NCBI GenBank assembly: GCA_025782575.1
Contig: JALGYY010000017.1
Span: 733,892 to 797,891, forward strand
Direction of reading: 5' to 3'
DNA from: a bacterium
Lineage (GTDB): Bacteria > Orphanbacterota > Orphanbacteria > Orphanbacterales > Orphanbacteraceae
Length of the DNA: 64,000 nt
In this document: positions 53,453 through 62,377 of the stretch, one piece after another
Layout of the letters: the number at the start of each line of letters is the position of its first letter
How positions within the stretch are numbered: position 1 is the stretch's first letter
The notes under the pieces: generated by a model
What the model saw: the letters and a program-made list of their open reading frames with translations, nothing else
What the model was told of the DNA's origin: nothing
Database searches by the model: none
Program-made: the position numbers and the translations under genes

Positions 53453-54472
53453 TTATTTTTTGTCCTTGCCGAAATGTTCGTAGCCATCTTCCGTGAGAAG
53501 CTCGATTCCCCCCTCCGGATGAACGAGCATGATCTCCTCTTCCGCAGGAACGATCGTCCCGATTCGAGTCACAGCTACAGGTATCTCCATGGAAACTGCT
53601 TCGACGATCTCTTCATCCAATCCGGGGGGAGCCGTGAAGAGGAGTTCGAATTCCTCTCCGCCGTGGAATATGAGCGCCTCGATCGGTACATCAAGGTCGG
53701 CTGCGACCTCGAGAGCGGCAGGGAGCACAGGCACCGTGCCTGACTCCACATGAATCCCGACACCCGATTCCCTTCCGATGTGATGCACCTCTGTCGCCAG
53801 ACCGTCGCTGATATCGATCATCGACGTGATCGGGAATTTCTCGGCCAGTATTCTGGTGACATCGACTCTCGCTTCGGGCGCCAGATATCTTTCCATCGCC
53901 TCACGATACTTCTTATCGAGAGAGAGCTTAGGATCCTTGTCCAGGAGAACCAGAGCCGCCCCGGGACCGCCGAGCATTCCTGTAACGAACAGATCATCCC
54001 CCACCTTGGCACCCGACCGGGTCAGGATGTGCGGGCCGACCGCCTCGCCAACCGCGGTAAGAGTAAACATCATGTCACTCATGGTCCGGATCGTGTCGCC
54101 ACCGACAACGTCACACTTGTAGCGATCAGCCGCCGAACGGATCCCGTGGTAGAATGACAGGATCAGTTCCACTTCGGTCTCTTCGGGAGCGGCGACTGAG
54201 ACCGTGACCCACTTCGGTATACATCCCATGGCCGCGCAGTCGCTCACCGTAGCAGCCATCACTTTGGCTCCGAGCTGGTCCGGGCTGATGTGGTCGGTCC
54301 GGAAATGCACCCACTCCGCAAATGAGTCGGTGGTCATCACAAGGGGGCGATCGCCCGCGCGAAGAATCGCGGCGTCATCACCGATTCCGACGATCGTATG
54401 ATCCCCCGGATTCCCCAGGATCTTTTCGATTTCCCGTATGAGAGATCGTTCCCCCAGTTTTTCCAGAGTCAT
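53453..54472 (-). CDS. thiL: Thiamine-monophosphate kinase
   Basis: A 339-residue PurM/SelD-fold kinase that converts thiamine phosphate to the diphosphate. Signatures are IVGIGDDAAIL, LVMTTDSFAEWVHFRTDHIS, PDQLGAKVMAATVSDCAAMG, VVGGDTIRT, MIDISDGLATEVHHIGRESG and FHGGEEFELLFT. ATG 54472 is preferred (GGAG upstream, ATGA overlap with the preceding stop) over ATG 54484. SelD is excluded because it lacks the N-terminal Cys/Sec loop. Confidence 0.95.
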   Translation of the reverse strand: MTLEKLGERSLIREIEKILGNPGDHTIVGIGDDAAILRAGDRPLVMTTDSFAEWVHFRTDHISPDQLGAKVMAATVSDCAAMGCIPKWVTVSVAAPEETEVELILSFYHGIRSAADRYKCDVVGGDTIRTMSDMMFTLTAVGEAVGPHILTRSGAKVGDDLFVTGMLGGPGAALVLLDKDPKLSLDKKYREAMERYLAPEARVDVTRILAEKFPITSMIDISDGLATEVHHIGRESGVGIHVESGTVPVLPAALEVAADLDVPIEALIFHGGEEFELLFTAPPGLDEEIVEAVSMEIPVAVTRIGTIVPAEEEIMLVHPEGGIELLTEDGYEHFGKDKK

Positions 54473-56007
54473 TCCATTCTCCATGATTCGGGCAGTTTTT
54501 CGATCAGATCGGTCGCAATCAAACCCGCTTCGCCATGTGACAAGGCCGCTAGATCGCCGGCCCGCCCGTGCAGCCAGACCCCGAGACGGGCAGCATCCGC
54601 CATGTCGAGACCCTGGCCGAGAAGCGCCAGAATCACACCGGTCAGCACGTCGCCCGTCCCTGCGGTGGCCATTCCCGCATTTCCCGTCGTGTTCAGTGTG
54701 ACCCGTCCATCAGGATCAGCCACGAGTGTCGGATTCCCCTTGAGCAACAGGACAGCGCCGAGCTTCACCGCCCACTCCTGTACAAACCCGATACGGTCAT
54801 TCAGGATATCACCACGAGCGATTCCGGTCAGGGTTTCCAGTTCGCCCAGATGGGGAGTCAGGACAAGCGTACCGCGAAAGCCCTGAATCAGCTTCTCCTG
54901 TCCGGCCAGGGCATGGAGGCCGTCGGCGTCTACCAGGAGAGGCCCCTCCCATTTCTCCAGAATCGATCGGACGAACCCGGCGGGGCTCTTTCCGCGGGAG
55001 AGACCGGGACCGATCGCAAGCGCGTCGAGCGGACGGTCCGCCTCCAGTATGGGTTGCGCGGAAGCTGTCGTCAGGGCGCCGTCAGAATCGTCCAGGGCGC
55101 GGCACATGATTTCAAGAACCCGCCCTGCGAAGAGGGAATGCGAAGACCGTGGTACCCCGAGTGTGACGAGGCCCGCTCCCGATCGGAGTGCCGCAAGACC
55201 GGCGAGAAGGGGAGCTCCCACGTACTCGGACGTACCGCCCGCCACGAGAACCCGCCCCACGCTCCCCTTGTGGGCATCGGCGGGACGGGCGGGGATGAGT
55301 CGCGCCCCGTCCGTCCTTTCGAATGTGGCGACTTGGGGAGCGATTTTTTCTATCGCAAGATCGGGAATCCCGATCGGCACGACGATCAGCTCTCCGACGA
55401 ACTGCCTGGCGGGATACAGCAGAAGTCCCTGCTTGGCCCTGCCGAGCGTCACGGTCTTCTGAGCTGCGAGCGCCTCTCCCCTGACGAGACCACTCATCCC
55501 GTCAACTCCGGAGGGAGCGTCTACTGCAATGATCCTCCCCCCGGACGACCCGGCGATCGAAATAGCGTCTGCAATCCTTCCTCTGGGTGTGCCGGAGAAA
55601 CCGGTCCCAAGAAGGGCATCGACGATCAGTCCGGCCGAGGCGATCTCCTCACGCACCGTATTGTCGCCGTCAGATGATGGCAGCTCACGGGCGGCCACAT
55701 CGGTCCCCTCCAGCCGAATCCAGTTCTCTCTTGCATCCCCCTTGAGAGCGGAGGCCTCGCCGAAAAGATAAACGGTGACCTTGGCCCCTTCCGCGGCGAG
55801 AAGGCGAGCGACGACGAAACCGTCCCCCCCGTTATTCCCTTTTCCGGCAAGCACCGCCACTCGCATGCCTGCGAGGGACTCGTCCTTGGCGATCTCATCT
55901 GCGATCGCCTTCCCGGCGTTCTCCATCAGTTCCAGACTTGGGATGCCCATTTTTTGGATGGCAATAACGTCAGTGCGGCGCATTTCATCGGGGGAGAGCA
56001 GTTGCAT
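54469..56007 (-). CDS. nnrD: Bifunctional NAD(P)H-hydrate epimerase/dehydratase
   Basis: A 512-residue repair enzyme for damaged NAD(P)H. The N-terminal YjeF epimerase domain has MGIPSLELMENAGKAIADEI, VLAGKGNNGGDGFVVARLL and VDAPSGVDGMSG. The C-terminal ADP-dependent dehydratase domain has SAGAGLVTLG-like GAGLVTLGVPRS, VDADGLHALAG, LTPHLGELETLTG and GNAGMATAGTGDVLTGVILA. ATG 56007 has AAGG upstream; the frame continues to 56040. Coupled to thiL by ATGA overlap. Confidence 0.95.
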   Translation of the reverse strand: MQLLSPDEMRRTDVIAIQKMGIPSLELMENAGKAIADEIAKDESLAGMRVAVLAGKGNNGGDGFVVARLLAAEGAKVTVYLFGEASALKGDARENWIRLEGTDVAARELPSSDGDNTVREEIASAGLIVDALLGTGFSGTPRGRIADAISIAGSSGGRIIAVDAPSGVDGMSGLVRGEALAAQKTVTLGRAKQGLLLYPARQFVGELIVVPIGIPDLAIEKIAPQVATFERTDGARLIPARPADAHKGSVGRVLVAGGTSEYVGAPLLAGLAALRSGAGLVTLGVPRSSHSLFAGRVLEIMCRALDDSDGALTTASAQPILEADRPLDALAIGPGLSRGKSPAGFVRSILEKWEGPLLVDADGLHALAGQEKLIQGFRGTLVLTPHLGELETLTGIARGDILNDRIGFVQEWAVKLGAVLLLKGNPTLVADPDGRVTLNTTGNAGMATAGTGDVLTGVILALLGQGLDMADAARLGVWLHGRAGDLAALSHGEAGLIATDLIEKLPESWRME

Positions 56008-56093
56008 GGTGGGACCTTGCACGAGAGAAGCAGAAAACATGGAGGGGAAGGAGCGACCTGGTTCAGGCTCCTTCCCCCGAAATCAGGACACGG

Positions 56094-56315
56094 CTATTTT
56101 GTCGACTGGCTGAGGGGCCTGCCGTGGCTCACCTCCCCATTATCGATGCGGATATTATATCCGCAATCCGGGTTGCAGCAAACCCATGCCTTGAATTGGA
56201 TCGACGCACCCTCCCGCCCGTAGTCGGAGAGCGGAAGCAGAACGCCTGTTGAGCAAACCCTGCAGTCTGGGAAAGCGTATTCCATTGAAGGGTGTCCTCC
56301 CGTCACATCGCTCAT
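56094..56315 (-). CDS. Small zinc-ribbon-like protein
   Basis: A 73-residue protein from ATG 56315 (GGAG seven bases before). Two cysteine pairs, FPDCRVCSTG and WVCCNPDCGYNIRIDNGE, form a probable zinc ribbon. No signal peptide. Unknown function; it lies 86 bases upstream of nnrD. The remaining gap to the next gene (56316-56477) shows no clear feature. Confidence 0.6.
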   Translation of the reverse strand: MSDVTGGHPSMEYAFPDCRVCSTGVLLPLSDYGREGASIQFKAWVCCNPDCGYNIRIDNGEVSHGRPLSQSTK

Positions 56316-56477
56316 TGATGAGCTCCCCTTTCCTTCCCCATTCAGGCTGAACACCGTTCCCGGCAGTCACCGAGAAGCCGTCGAGGAGAGCATTCCGCGT
56401 ACAGAACCCGCCTCAATGATCATCCTGAAGGGTCGAAAATTTTCCGGAAGGAACCGTACAACGGGGGAGAAGGGCAG

Positions 56478-57620
56478 TCAACCCGTTTTTTCTTCAGCGT
56501 TTTCGCCTGCCTCGCCCGCCTCGCCCGCTTCTTCAGCATATAAGTGGACCGGACCATGAAGGGGGACGAGGAGCCGGACTTCATTCTCCCCGGTTACCAT
56601 GTGTCCGCCAAGGTCGTTCCAGATCCGATTGGCCTTAATGATCTGCTCATCAGAAGACAGCTCTTCGGCCGATACCTCCGTCGGGGCCGCCCCTACGCCG
56701 ATCCAGGCATATTCACCACGCTGCGCCGTCCGAATATGAATCGCCTGGCTCGCGCCGATTTTATCGACAAAATAGAGCATGATGAGCTGGAGCGACCGAT
56801 TGAGCTCTTCCGGCCGGGTCAGTAGAAGAGGGACCTCACCGTAATGCCTTTCGAACCATGTAACACGTGCCTGTTCATGGGGGAGCTCTTCCAGCACCAT
56901 TTCGATCCGGCTGTGGAGATCGACAGGGGTCCAGGACTCGCCGCTCTTTTCATCCACGGCACCATGCCTGAGCCATCGTCGCAAATCGCCGACAAGACCG
57001 GTCGTTTCCGACTGGACTGTCCTCGAATCATCCAGAACGAACGGGAGGGCAATCGTCTTCTCGAACCGTCGGATCTCCTTGATGGTCTTTTCATTCTGGG
57101 CTGGCGACCGTGCGGGATCCTGGAGGCTCCTGTAAAGCTGCAGGAGGGCAACGAGATCTTCCCGATAACCTCCCAGAACTTCCACATTTTCAGTTATCCG
57201 GCCGAGGACATCTCCCTCGAGGGCGTGGACGGGCGGCGAGTCGTTGTAAATCTCGACGTCTTTCGATACCTGTTCCCCTGTCGATGGAACGGCCGACTGG
57301 TCGGACCCGGTCTCTTCGGGGGGCATCTCGATCCTCACCTCGCCTCGGCGCGGCCTTCCCCCACTTGACGAAACCTCGCTCAGATATCGCTCCACCTCCC
57401 TGCGGAACTCCGTGCTTACATGCTCTTCCCTGGTCTTCAGTACACCTTTACCGGCACCGAAATAGAGAACCCCGGCAGCCAGGACGACTCCTCCCAGGGC
57501 GACGAGACCGCCAAGGACGAGCGGAATCTGGCTGCTGAAGCCCAGAACGAGAATGGTCGCGCATCCGGCGACTACGGCAATCCCGCGGTAAATCATTCCC
57601 TGACCAGAGGTTCCGGCCAT
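56478..57620 (-). CDS. Membrane protein with degenerate histidine-kinase-like C-terminal domain
   Basis: A 380-residue protein. Two adjacent membrane helices (about 9-53: YRGIAVVAGCATILVLGFSS, LVLGGLVALGGVVLAAGVLY) lead to a charged linker. The part from ~210 to ~360 follows the layout of a histidine kinase catalytic domain: WTPVDLHSRIEMVLEEL, RPEELNRSLQLIMLYFVDKI in place of the N-box, then IWNDLGGHMVTGENEVRLLV near the end. The N-box asparagines and G-boxes are not recognisable and there is no phospho-accepting H-box. The C-terminus has a GEA repeat (EEAGEAGEAGENAEE). It is probably a non-catalytic sensor or scaffold. No response regulator adjoins. Confidence 0.6.
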   Translation of the reverse strand: MAGTSGQGMIYRGIAVVAGCATILVLGFSSQIPLVLGGLVALGGVVLAAGVLYFGAGKGVLKTREEHVSTEFRREVERYLSEVSSSGGRPRRGEVRIEMPPEETGSDQSAVPSTGEQVSKDVEIYNDSPPVHALEGDVLGRITENVEVLGGYREDLVALLQLYRSLQDPARSPAQNEKTIKEIRRFEKTIALPFVLDDSRTVQSETTGLVGDLRRWLRHGAVDEKSGESWTPVDLHSRIEMVLEELPHEQARVTWFERHYGEVPLLLTRPEELNRSLQLIMLYFVDKIGASQAIHIRTAQRGEYAWIGVGAAPTEVSAEELSSDEQIIKANRIWNDLGGHMVTGENEVRLLVPLHGPVHLYAEEAGEAGEAGENAEEKTG

Positions 57621-57724
57621 GTGTCCTCCCCGGTACGGTCGAGAAACATGCCTGACCGCAGCTCCTGAATGGAGTGCGGCCTAACACACTAAAGTTCGGC
57701 CAGAGAGAGAGTTACTTGAACGGA

Positions 57725-58249
57725 TTAGGTCAATTTGTGGTGAGAAAACCTGGGCTGGCCCCGCCGCTCGTATGACATAGCGTCGTACCCGAGCTGCCGC
57801 CTCAGGATACCGGCCTGTCCGATATGGTAAGCCTCATGATGAATCAGGAATGCCATTCCCCCCAGGACCGAGTCGTGTTCGATTGGAAAGGGCTGGGTTT
57901 TGGGGCTCAGCAGCCTGGCGCTGTCCATCTCTTCGAAGCAATGGCCCAGGTGATCTCCTGCGGCCGTCCACCATTTCCTCAAGTCATCGAGCCCGGGATA
58001 TCGGGAAATGTCCTCGATCTTGATGTTTTCGCCTAGTGCCTCCGTCACCGGGTTCTCGAGAGGATTACCGCAGGAGTCGGCGGCGAGGAAGTGCCTCGTA
58101 TCGATCAGGTGGAGAGCAATGTACGACAGGCTGTTCACTCCCCGTTCGCGATGCCGGGCATCTTCTTCGCTCACCCCGTCCAGGCAGTTCAACAGAAGGT
58201 CCGTGTTCAGTCGGATCATGGCATGCAGCGGTTCGAGTCCGGGCTCCAT
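57725..58249 (-). CDS. DinB-superfamily (four-helix bundle) protein, 1
   Basis: A 174-residue four-helix protein with the DinB/YfiT metal triad: His47 (YIALHLIDTRHFL) and His138/His142 (FLIHHEAYHIGQ), followed by AGILRRQLG. The superfamily includes bacillithiol- and mycothiol-dependent S-transferases; it is not the DNA polymerase DinB. The next gene upstream encodes a second member. Confidence 0.85.
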   Translation of the reverse strand: MEPGLEPLHAMIRLNTDLLLNCLDGVSEEDARHRERGVNSLSYIALHLIDTRHFLAADSCGNPLENPVTEALGENIKIEDISRYPGLDDLRKWWTAAGDHLGHCFEEMDSARLLSPKTQPFPIEHDSVLGGMAFLIHHEAYHIGQAGILRRQLGYDAMSYERRGQPRFSHHKLT

Positions 58250-58265
58250 TTACAAGCTCCTTTGC

Positions 58266-58790
58266 TTACGAGTCCGCCGCCCTGTCGGGAATCGAAACGG
58301 CGTCGGGCAATGCGCCTCCTCCGGTGAGAAGCCGGCGATGGTAATCGATCTGTCCGAGATGAAACGTGAGATGCCCCGAAAGATGAATGAGAAACTGGAT
58401 CGTGGTGATCGAATGGCCGAAGAACTCTTGCGGGTACGGATCATCCAGCCGGGATGGATTGATCCCATTGAGCGCCTGGTCGACCACGGAGCGGGTCATG
58501 TCAATCTCGGCGATGAGTTCCTCGCGGGGGATCGACCTCTTTTCGAACTCACTCGGACGATCGCGTACATAGTCATCGGACGAAAGAACCGCACCGAAAA
58601 AATGGCGCAGATTGCCGCAGAGATGGAGCGCCAGATTGCCGGCTGAATTGGTCACTCCTCCGCTTACTCTCCAGAGATCCTCCTCCGACTCGTACGCGCC
58701 GAGCTCGTCCCGCAAAGTCGCAAGGTCCCGAAGGATCACGCGGCGAAGCGACTCGATCGTTTCTTGGGTGGGTGATGTCTCCCTAGTCAT
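58266..58790 (-). CDS. DinB-superfamily (four-helix bundle) protein, 2
   Basis: A 174-residue protein of the same superfamily (DUF1572-like). Metal histidines are in NLALHLCGNLRHFFG and in FLIHLSGHLTFHLGQIDYHR. It shares length and topology with its downstream neighbour but is clearly diverged. Its start overlaps the stop of the VOC fragment by 8 bases, so the two were co-translated when the VOC gene was intact. Confidence 0.85.
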   Translation of the reverse strand: MTRETSPTQETIESLRRVILRDLATLRDELGAYESEEDLWRVSGGVTNSAGNLALHLCGNLRHFFGAVLSSDDYVRDRPSEFEKRSIPREELIAEIDMTRSVVDQALNGINPSRLDDPYPQEFFGHSITTIQFLIHLSGHLTFHLGQIDYHRRLLTGGGALPDAVSIPDRAADS

Positions 58791-59016
58791 CTTTGCCTGA
58801 CTCCGGCTGCATCAAGCCGAACAGATTCCCCTCGAGATCGGTGCAGTAGGCATGCCGTCCCACGCCGGGAATCTCGTTCGGGCCATTGGCGAGTTTGCCT
58901 CCCTCTTCTTTCACTTTCGCGATCACCTCGTCCAGTGACTCCACTCCGATCGTGTTGATGACCCCCTGGGGAAAGTGGCGGTGCATGAATCCACCGTTAA
59001 TGCCCGGCGTCGCCAC
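58783..59016 (-). pseudogene. VOC/glyoxalase-family gene lacking its N-terminal half
   Basis: 77 residues matching the second half of a lactoylglutathione-lyase-like protein: TPGINGGFMHRHFPQGVINT, IGVESLDEVIAKVKEEGGKL, IPGVGRHAYCTDLEGNLFGL, then MQPE. Family members have about 55 more residues (the first beta-alpha-beta-beta-beta module with a metal His). Upstream in the same frame a TAA occurs after eight codons, and the 3' end of the neighbouring gene begins 22 bases away, so the missing part has been deleted. Only a GTG could start it. It may be a remnant or a single-module relic. Confidence 0.7.
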
Positions 59017-59037
59017 GAAGTCGGCGCCGGAGCGGAC

Positions 59038-60324
59038 TTAAGTCTTCTGCTCTTTTTTCTTGGCTGCCGGGAAGAGGATGTTGTTCAGGATGAGTCGATA
59101 GCCCGGCGAGTTCTTGTGTAACGCGAGATCGGTCGGCGGATCGCCGACGGCATGCTGATAATCTTCGGGGTCATGGCCGCCGAGAAAACTGAACGTCCCT
59201 TTCCCGACCTTCCCATGCAGGTATTTCACTTCATCACCGCCGGGCGATTCGCCCATTACGGTGATATGTCTCTTGATAATCGAGCGCCGGAAAGCGGTCG
59301 TCTGTCCCAGGAAACCCTTCACCACTGACACATGATTCTGTGTGAGCATGGCCGGAACGGGATCGTATTTGGCGCTGAACTCGAAGAGACTGAAGTAGTC
59401 CTTTTCCGCGCCTACCGCCTGAGAATAATTCGATACATCGATGTTGGAATATTCATAGATCAGTGGATTCATGACGAGGCGAAAGTTCTCGAACGCCACT
59501 GTTTCAGAAAAATCGAGCCGGCTCTGGCAGTTCTGCTCGGGCGGATCACCGTCATACATGACATCGCAGATATCGGTCCTGGCGGAGGCCAGCGCGATAT
59601 CATACGTATCGGTCGCCGAGCACATGGCGAAAAGAAATCCGCCCCGGGAGATGTATGTCTTCAGCTTTCGTACCACCGCCTTCTTGTGCTCAGACACTTT
59701 TGCATAGCCCGCTTCCCGCGCCAGCTTCTCATAGAGCACCTGTTGTCTCCGGTACCACTCGGCATCTTTGAAGCTCTGATAAAAACGGCCGTACTGGCCG
59801 GTGAAATCTTCATGGTGAAGATGAAGCCAGTCATACTTCTCGAGTTCCCCGCCGAGCACCTCTTCATCCCAGAGCGTCTCATAAGGGATCTCAGCGTAGG
59901 TGAGTGCCAGCGTGACCGCATCATCCCAGGGCTGTCTACCCGGAGGGGTATAGATCGCGACTTTGGGCGCCTTTTCCAGAAGTACATCCGACATATTGGC
60001 CGACGCGATTTCCTCCAGGATTCTGTCACGTTTTCCAGACGTAATCGTCTCGATCGTCACGCCTTTCAGGATCGCCTGTTTCCGAAGGAAGTCCCCCCCT
60101 TCGGTGAGAAACGAGCCGCCACGATAGTTCAGAAGCCAGTGAATGTTCACTCCCTGCTCGATGTACCAGTACGCGACGCCGTATGCTTTCAGGTGATCGG
60201 TCTGGGCCAGGTCCATGGGAACCAGGTAGATGTCGGCAACAGCCGGGCCGGCAATCAGAAGAGCGAGCGCGGAGAGCCAGGAAGCGACTCTGATTCTGGC
60301 CCGTCCGAACAAATCAAAGTTCAT
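59038..60324 (-). CDS. Conserved exported protein, commonly labelled 'asparagine synthetase B'-like
   Basis: A 428-residue protein with a signal peptide (WLSALALLIAGPAVA). MDLAQTDHLKAYGVAYWYIE, NIHWLLNYRGGSFLTEG, LHLHHEDFTGQYGRFYQSF, GGFLFAMCSATDTYDIALA and SFLGGHDPEDYQHAVGDPP recall, from memory, a family widespread in Bacteroidetes and relatives. That family is misannotated as AsnB and usually paired with a TPR protein. No AsnB glutaminase Cys2 or synthetase motif is present. The glutamine-amidotransferase-like order of segments hints at a Rossmann-type fold. It overlaps the TPR gene by 11 bases. GGAG lies seven bases before the ATG. Confidence 0.75.
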   Translation of the reverse strand: MNFDLFGRARIRVASWLSALALLIAGPAVADIYLVPMDLAQTDHLKAYGVAYWYIEQGVNIHWLLNYRGGSFLTEGGDFLRKQAILKGVTIETITSGKRDRILEEIASANMSDVLLEKAPKVAIYTPPGRQPWDDAVTLALTYAEIPYETLWDEEVLGGELEKYDWLHLHHEDFTGQYGRFYQSFKDAEWYRRQQVLYEKLAREAGYAKVSEHKKAVVRKLKTYISRGGFLFAMCSATDTYDIALASARTDICDVMYDGDPPEQNCQSRLDFSETVAFENFRLVMNPLIYEYSNIDVSNYSQAVGAEKDYFSLFEFSAKYDPVPAMLTQNHVSVVKGFLGQTTAFRRSIIKRHITVMGESPGGDEVKYLHGKVGKGTFSFLGGHDPEDYQHAVGDPPTDLALHKNSPGYRLILNNILFPAAKKKEQKT

Positions 60325-62158
60325 TCTGTTTCTCCGCTTCCCTCTTTTTCCGGCGCACTTCGTCAGAGAGAATGCTATTCGGGTAATCGATCAGAAAAGT
60401 TTCATATTGCTCGATACCTGTAGTGAGGTCATGAAGTCGTTCACAGTAAAGATCCCCGATCCTCATCCGGGAAGCTGCGGCCAGTCTCTCTTCCGGGAAC
60501 TCCTGAAGGACGCGCTCGAGACCGCTGATCGCCTGGCCGAACCGGCCCTCCGCCTCATCGATCCGCGTAATCTCCCAGATGAACTCATCCCGCAGTTTGG
60601 AAATGACGAGAATTTCGAGGAGCTCGTTCAACTTGGCCCGGGCCGCTGGAAATTCATGGCGCTTGATGAGAAGAAGGGCTGCACCGAATTCCTGCAAGGG
60701 ACCGTCCCCCGCATCCCGGTGCTCCGAAATAAAAATGGACTGCTCCAGCGCGTCGTTGATGTAGCGTCCCTGCGCGTAGCTATCGATGATCAGCCTGTAG
60801 TCTTCGAGAGCGGCATCAAAGTCACCGGCGAAATAGTGAGCCTGCCCCTTTCCATAGATCGCACGCTCCCGCATGCCGTCATCAGGAGCCTCCTGCTCGA
60901 TCTTTTCATACTCCGCGGCCGCATCGGCGAGCCTCCCGGCAACCATGTAAGCGCGGGCGAGCTGGAAGCGGGCATCCTTGCCCCATTGGCCGGCGTCCTT
61001 CTCGGTCAGGAGCTGCCGGAAGTGCAGGATCGCTTCTTCCGGTTCGCCCATGTCGTCGAGAAGGGTCGTTGCCAATTCGTACCGGGCCCGTCTTCTGTCA
61101 CCGGGGTTTTGCGTATTTCCGATAAGCTCTTTATAAGTCTTGGCTGCCGCACCGCCGTCCCCACGTTTCCGATGCACCTGGCCGAGCAAGAACTGGGTTT
61201 CAATTCTGATCGACGGACGATCGCACCGATCGAGTATCACCTGCAGACCGGCGGCCGCCGCTTCATTGCACCCTTTCCCAAACGCCGAACGGGCGAACGG
61301 CAGCAGATGGTTGCCGCAACCGTTCGACTCCGTATCGAGCTCCTTGTATTCTTCGAGGGCAAGATCGCATTCCCGATCGTCCAGATAGAATCCTGCCAGA
61401 ACTTCCCGAAGTCCCCGGAGAGTAGGAATGGAATCGAGAACGGTCTGAATCTGTTCGTAAGGGTACTCGTCGATCACGTCTTCGTTTTTCAGATTCTGCA
61501 CGCGCCGGAGCAGCTCCCCTTCCCGCATGGTTCCCTGGATGACGGCGTTTACACTCTCCTCGGCCACACGGTCCCCCTCACCGACGAGGTCGTAGAAATC
61601 GGCCAGCTCCTTGGCGAATAAAACAGGATTCAGGAGAACCTCCCGGCCTTCGTTCAAGAACTCGATCGCCTGGGTGATCATTCTCTGCTTGCCCATGCGG
61701 TCCGCGATCGAACGATAGGCATCGACCTGGTCCTCCTCGACGGTGAGCAGAGTCCGCCAAGTGACGATCGCCCGATCCGGGTTCCCTCCGGCGGCATGAA
61801 CGTCGCCGAGCAACAGGATGTAGTCCTTGTCGGTCGTATCCCCTGCGAGTCTTTCACGAACCTGACCGGCCAGTCCGTCGATATCGAACATCTCGATCCT
61901 CGCCTGCACATAGCCGATGAAGGCGAGTCGATGGAGCGGCTTCTGTTCGAGAAGTTCCTCGAAAACGCGGCGAGCCTGCTGAGCGTTCCCTCGCCTGAGG
62001 TTCCGGCTCGCTTCCTGGAGGCGTCGCTCAAAACGCTGTTCGGGGCTGAGCCGGTCCTGGGCATGCAGATCAGAGGGGGCGCTGAAACTGATCAGAATGA
62101 GAAAGATGGTGGAAACGATGCCGAAGAGCGCGCTCCGACATGGATTTGATGCTTTCAA
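60314..62158 (-). CDS. Exported TPR protein (partner of the AsnB-like protein)
   Basis: A 614-residue protein starting at TTG 62158 with GGAGGAG before it; the leader is MKASNPCRSALFGIVSTIFL followed by a cleavable end SDLHAQ. About 12 tetratricopeptide or TPR-like repeats follow (NAQQARRVFEELLEQKPLHR, GGNPDRAIVTWRTLL, EGRFGQAISGLERVLQEFPE, LTTGIEQYETFLIDYPNS). It lies in the same operon as, and overlaps, the AsnB-like gene, an arrangement conserved in FCB bacteria as far as I recall. Likely periplasmic scaffold. Confidence 0.82.
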   Translation of the reverse strand: MKASNPCRSALFGIVSTIFLILISFSAPSDLHAQDRLSPEQRFERRLQEASRNLRRGNAQQARRVFEELLEQKPLHRLAFIGYVQARIEMFDIDGLAGQVRERLAGDTTDKDYILLLGDVHAAGGNPDRAIVTWRTLLTVEEDQVDAYRSIADRMGKQRMITQAIEFLNEGREVLLNPVLFAKELADFYDLVGEGDRVAEESVNAVIQGTMREGELLRRVQNLKNEDVIDEYPYEQIQTVLDSIPTLRGLREVLAGFYLDDRECDLALEEYKELDTESNGCGNHLLPFARSAFGKGCNEAAAAGLQVILDRCDRPSIRIETQFLLGQVHRKRGDGGAAAKTYKELIGNTQNPGDRRRARYELATTLLDDMGEPEEAILHFRQLLTEKDAGQWGKDARFQLARAYMVAGRLADAAAEYEKIEQEAPDDGMRERAIYGKGQAHYFAGDFDAALEDYRLIIDSYAQGRYINDALEQSIFISEHRDAGDGPLQEFGAALLLIKRHEFPAARAKLNELLEILVISKLRDEFIWEITRIDEAEGRFGQAISGLERVLQEFPEERLAAASRMRIGDLYCERLHDLTTGIEQYETFLIDYPNSILSDEVRRKKREAEKQNEL

Positions 62159-62377
62159 CCGATTCTCCTCCTGAATCCACTCCGGCAGGAACCCGGGCCC
62201 GCCACGATCGTATTCGTTCCAATGTAGCACAAAGAGGGACACGTGAGCTTCTCAACCCATTACAGGGGATCAGGTTCCGCGAGGGCATTCCTTAAATAGG
62301 GAGGGGCGGACGGGGACCGAAACTGTTAGATTGAAAGTAGCGGGGCGCCCGGCCCGTCCGATGATGGAAGGAGAGAA

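Noticed and set aside
53453-54472. Selenophosphate synthetase SelD
   Set aside because: The protein shares the fold but has thiamine-phosphate kinase motifs and no N-terminal Cys/Sec-containing loop, so it cannot be used as support for selenocysteine synthesis.
57725-58790. DNA polymerase IV-like 'DinB' genes
   Set aside because: The name is shared, but these are small four-helix metal-binding proteins. The polymerase is at 49468-50655.
58783-59060. A second recoded stop upstream of the VOC fragment
   Set aside because: The upstream stop is TAA, which is not recoded to selenocysteine, and the missing half is not present upstream in any frame because the AsnB-like gene occupies it.
59038-60324. 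Asparagine synthetase B
   Set aside because: There is a signal peptide, no N-terminal Cys2 glutaminase and no ATP pyrophosphatase motif.
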